This document shows, piece by piece, positions 61,558 through 64,000 of a stretch of DNA of 64,000 bases. Both the position numbers and the translations under genes were made by a program. The notes under the pieces were generated by a model. The model saw only the letters and a program-made list of their open reading frames with translations, was not told the DNA's origin and ran no database searches. Each line of letters begins with the position of its first letter. Positions within the stretch are counted from its first letter, which is position 1. Source of the stretch: Streptomyces sp. CMB-StM0423 (GTDB taxonomy: Bacteria; Actinomycetota; Actinomycetes; Streptomycetales; Streptomycetaceae); NCBI RefSeq assembly GCF_002847285.1, contig NZ_CP025407.1, positions 5,178,501 through 5,242,500 on the forward strand, read 5' to 3'.

Positions 61558-62799
61558 GTGGCCGGTCCGCCCGCGGGCGACGGGCCCGAGCCCGCGCTCT
61601 TCAGTGGGGAGTTCGCCACCGACCCCTATCCCGCGTACGCCTGGCTGCGCACCCACACGCCCGTCCACCGCACCACCGTGCCCAGCGGCGTCGACGCCTG
61701 GCTCGTCACCCGCTATGCCGACGCCCGCCAGGCCCTCGCCGACCCCCGGCTGTCCAAGAACCCCGCGCACCACCACAGCGACAAGACCGGCATCCCCGGC
61801 GAGCGCAGCGCCGGCCTCATGACCCACCTGCTCAACATCGACCCGCCCGACCACACCCGGCTGCGCAGGCTGGTCTCCAAGGCGTTCACGCCCCGCCGCG
61901 TCGCCGCCTTCGCGCCCCGCGTGCAGGAGCTGACCGACCGCCTCATCGACGGCTTCGCGGACCGCGGCGAGGCCGACCTCATCCACGAGTTCGCCTTCCC
62001 GCTGCCGATCTACGCCATCTGCGACCTCCTCGGCGTCCCCGCGGAGGACCAGGACGACTTCCGCGACTGGGCCGCCGTGATGATCCACCACGGCAAGGGC
62101 CCGCGCGGCGGCGTCGCGCGCGCGGTGAAGAAGATGCGCGCCTACCTCGCCGAGCTGATCCACCGCAAGCGCGCGGCGCTCGGCGGCGGCGACGCCGCGG
62201 ACGACGACCTGATCTCCGGCCTCATCCGCGCCTCCGACGAGGGCGAGAAGCTGACGGAGAACGAGGCCGCCGCCATGGCGTTCATCCTGCTGTTCGCCGG
62301 CTTCGAGACCACCGTCAACCTGATCGGCAACGGCACGTACGCCCTCCTCACCCACCCCGCCGAGCGCGCCCGGCTGGCCGCGGATCCCGCGCTGCTGCCC
62401 TCCGCGGTGGAGGAACTGCTGCGCTACGACGGCCCGGTGGAGCTGGCGACGTGGCGGTTCGCCACCGAGCCGCTGCAGATCGGCGGGCAGCGCGTCGCCG
62501 TGGGCGACCCGGTGCTCGTCGTGCTGGCCGCCGCCGACCGCGACCCCGCGCGCTTCGCGGAACCCGACACCCTGGACCTGTCCCGGCGTGACAATCAGCA
62601 CGTGGGCTACGGCCACGGCATCCACTACTGCCTCGGCGCACCCCTCGCCAGGCTGGAGGCGCAGACCGCCCTGGGTACCTTGCTGCGCCGCCTTCCCGAC
62701 CTGCGGCTGGCGGGCGAGACGTCCGAATTGCGGTGGCGCGGCGGGCTCATCATGCGGGGCCTGCGGACGCTGCCGGTGCACTTCGGCCCTTCTCTGTGA
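61558..62799 (+). CDS. Cytochrome P450
   Basis: 413 aa. Class I soluble P450: I-helix FILLFAGFETTVNLIGNG (AGxET), K-helix ExxR (EELLRY), and heme loop GYGHGIHYCLGAPLARLEAQ with the cysteine ligand. The normally Phe residue seven before the Cys (FGxGxHxC) is Tyr (VGYGHGIHYC). Similar to the CYP107 group of antibiotic-tailoring and xenobiotic enzymes. GTG 61558 is one nt after the mazG stop, so it depends on coupling. No ferredoxin is adjacent. Substrate unknown. Confidence 0.92.
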   Translation: MAGPPAGDGPEPALFSGEFATDPYPAYAWLRTHTPVHRTTVPSGVDAWLVTRYADARQALADPRLSKNPAHHHSDKTGIPGERSAGLMTHLLNIDPPDHTRLRRLVSKAFTPRRVAAFAPRVQELTDRLIDGFADRGEADLIHEFAFPLPIYAICDLLGVPAEDQDDFRDWAAVMIHHGKGPRGGVARAVKKMRAYLAELIHRKRAALGGGDAADDDLISGLIRASDEGEKLTENEAAAMAFILLFAGFETTVNLIGNGTYALLTHPAERARLAADPALLPSAVEELLRYDGPVELATWRFATEPLQIGGQRVAVGDPVLVVLAAADRDPARFAEPDTLDLSRRDNQHVGYGHGIHYCLGAPLARLEAQTALGTLLRRLPDLRLAGETSELRWRGGLIMRGLRTLPVHFGPSL

Positions 62800-62818
62800 T
62801 CTGCGCGTGACTATCAGG

Positions 62819-62835
62819 CGATCAACTTGTGATCG
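62819..62835. promoter_or_regulatory. Inverted repeat before rpf
   Basis: CGATCA-N5-TGATCG perfect 6-bp arms about 63 bp upstream of the rpf ATG. Could be operator or mRNA structure. Only 98 bp separate the P450 from rpf, so a full ydaO-type c-di-AMP riboswitch (frequent before rpf genes) does not fit. Confidence 0.4.
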
Positions 62836-62897
62836 GAGGTAGTTCGGTATTAAGTTCGGCCACTGGCTCGAACACACAGGGAACGAAAGGCACTCGC

Positions 62898-63956
62898 ATG
62901 CGCTCGGGTAACGGACGCCACCGACGTCCCCGCCAGGCCCCCGCGTTCGTCGTCGCGGCCGGTGCGACCGGGGCGGGTCTCGCCCTGCCGCTGCTGGGGG
63001 CGAGCGGCGCGAGCGCCGCCGACGCCGGCACGTGGGACCGGGTCGCCGAGTGCGAGAGCGGCGGGCTGTGGAGCGCCGACGAGGGCAACGGGTACTACGG
63101 CGGCCTGCAGTTGACGATGGACATGTGGCAGGAGTACGGCGGCGAGGAGTTCGCCTCGCAGCCCGACTTCGCCAGCCGTGCGCAGCAGATCACGGTCGCC
63201 GAGCGCATCCTCGCCGGCATGGGCGCCGACAAGGCGTGGCCGGAGTGCGCCCAGGACGCCGGGCTGCACGGCGACGACGAGGTGCCGGAGGTCGACCCCG
63301 GCGCCGAGCTGCCGCTGCTGCCCACGGCGCCGCCCACCCTCGCCCCGAGCCCGGGCGAGGACTCCCAGGGCCAGGACGAGGACCGGCGTACGGACCGCGA
63401 GGACAAGCGCGACCGCAAGGACAGCGGCGACGAGGACCGGAAGGCCGGCGAGGGCGCTGGCAAGCACCGCGGCAGCCAGGACCCGGGCGAGCACGACGGC
63501 GGCCCCGGCGAGGGGACCGGCCGGGACGACGACACCACCTCCGCCGACGGCTCCGGCCGGCACCGCGCCCCGAACGCCTCCGCGACCCCCACCCCGTCCG
63601 AGGCCCCGGCCTCGCCCGGCGCCCCCGAGGCCCCGCGCGAGGCCGTCGAGACCCCCGGCGCCTCCCAGTCGCCCGACGAGGCCGAGCTGCCCGAGCCGGG
63701 CCGCGAGTGGATCGCTGAGATCCCCGGCGACGCGGACGAGCGCGGCGGGGACCGCAAGGGCGACGCCTCGGGACGCGATGCCGCGGCGGGCGACGGCAGT
63801 TATACCGTCCGACCGGGTGACACCCTCTCGGAAATTGCCAGAGAGCATTCCCTGTCGGGCGGATGGTCCGAGTTGTACGACGGGAACAAGAACTCCCTCG
63901 GTAAGGACCCCGACACCATCAAGCCTGGTCAGGAACTCGAATTGAGCGGGAACTGA
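62898..63956 (+). CDS. Resuscitation-promoting factor with LysM
   Basis: 352 aa secreted muralytic protein. Signal peptide (AFVVAAGATGAGLALPLLGA), Rpf lysozyme-like domain (about 40-115; WDRVAECESGGLW with catalytic Glu, YYGGLQLTMDMWQEYGG), a long Asp/Glu/Arg/Gly/Pro-rich charged linker (about 120-295) and a C-terminal LysM (YTVRPGDTLSEIAREH) for peptidoglycan binding. ATG 62898 with GAAAGG upstream. Helps spores or dormant cells resume growth. Longer start at 62829 rejected as it lies before the signal. Confidence 0.95.
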   Translation: MRSGNGRHRRPRQAPAFVVAAGATGAGLALPLLGASGASAADAGTWDRVAECESGGLWSADEGNGYYGGLQLTMDMWQEYGGEEFASQPDFASRAQQITVAERILAGMGADKAWPECAQDAGLHGDDEVPEVDPGAELPLLPTAPPTLAPSPGEDSQGQDEDRRTDREDKRDRKDSGDEDRKAGEGAGKHRGSQDPGEHDGGPGEGTGRDDDTTSADGSGRHRAPNASATPTPSEAPASPGAPEAPREAVETPGASQSPDEAELPEPGREWIAEIPGDADERGGDRKGDASGRDAAAGDGSYTVRPGDTLSEIAREHSLSGGWSELYDGNKNSLGKDPDTIKPGQELELSGN

Positions 63957-64000
63957 ACAGCCGGCGGGTGAAGTCGGCGCGTATTAGTCATATTTGACGT

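Noticed and set aside
62800..62897. c-di-AMP riboswitch before rpf
   Set aside because: Region too short and lacks recognisable ydaO core pairing.

Overview
The window looks like a piece of a Streptomyces chromosome core, or that of a very close relative. Base composition is strongly GC rich throughout, GTG starts and overlapping stop/start pairs are common, and the landmark genes belong together in that genus: a galT-galE-galK cluster beside a sodium:solute symporter, ppc, a pth-rplY-prs-glmU block with tRNA-Gln, mfd, mazG and a resuscitation-promoting factor. I see no insertion sequence, prophage or CRISPR array.

Layout. 0-7.8 kb: a membrane-anchored PQQ-type beta-propeller protein, then galactose metabolism (galT, an extra 77-codon ORF, galE, galK on the minus strand; symporter and a small membrane protein on the plus strand). 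7.9-13.4 kb: regulators and their targets (two divergent LuxR-type proteins, one with a degenerate receiver; MarR divergent from a trans-aconitate-type methyltransferase and a VOC protein; a TetR downstream of an acyl-CoA desaturase). 13.7-22.6 kb: housekeeping (ppc, a sortase-anchored protein, pth, rplY, prs, glmU, tRNA-Gln) followed by an HTH protein with a LAGLIDADG-like C-terminal half. 22.8-29.5 kb: a histidine kinase without a partner, then a compact divergent cluster built from polymorphic-toxin parts (SUKH-3, YwqJ-type deaminase, WHH nuclease fused to SUKH-1, and YrhB-type domain/deaminase/SUKH-4 fusion). 29.7-35.7 kb: coiled-coil protein, methyltransferases, XRE-cupin and AraC regulators, a lipoprotein. 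35.9-43.5 kb: a MacB/FtsX-type ABC exporter and mfd.

43.5-55.7 kb is the most accessory-looking part: a VapBC pair, DinB-like protein, an epoxide hydrolase split by a one-base insertion, tandem repeats, a HAD-like remnant, an anti-sigma-type ATPase, about 1.8 kb of repeat-rich DNA without a convincing gene, an XRE regulator broken by a one-base deletion just before its DUF397 partner, ArsR/MFS, a GH43 glycosidase, an HNH lipoprotein and a decayed HEAT-like gene. 55.9-64 kb returns to conserved content: a glycosyltransferase/polysialyltransferase-like/acyltransferase trio for surface glycans, a SurA-like lipoprotein, mazG, a P450 and a LysM-containing Rpf.

The observations most worth following are the intracellular toxin-domain/immunity-domain cluster (24.4-29.5 kb), the duplication of the galT 3' end that creates a translationally coupled extra ORF inside the gal operon, the tRNA-adjacent HTH/LAGLIDADG-like protein, the pseudo-receiver LuxR, and several single-base frameshifts (about 7.25, 45.89 and 49.74 kb) that are either recent mutations or sequencing errors. 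All family names are from recognition of motifs in the translated sequence; no database search was run.
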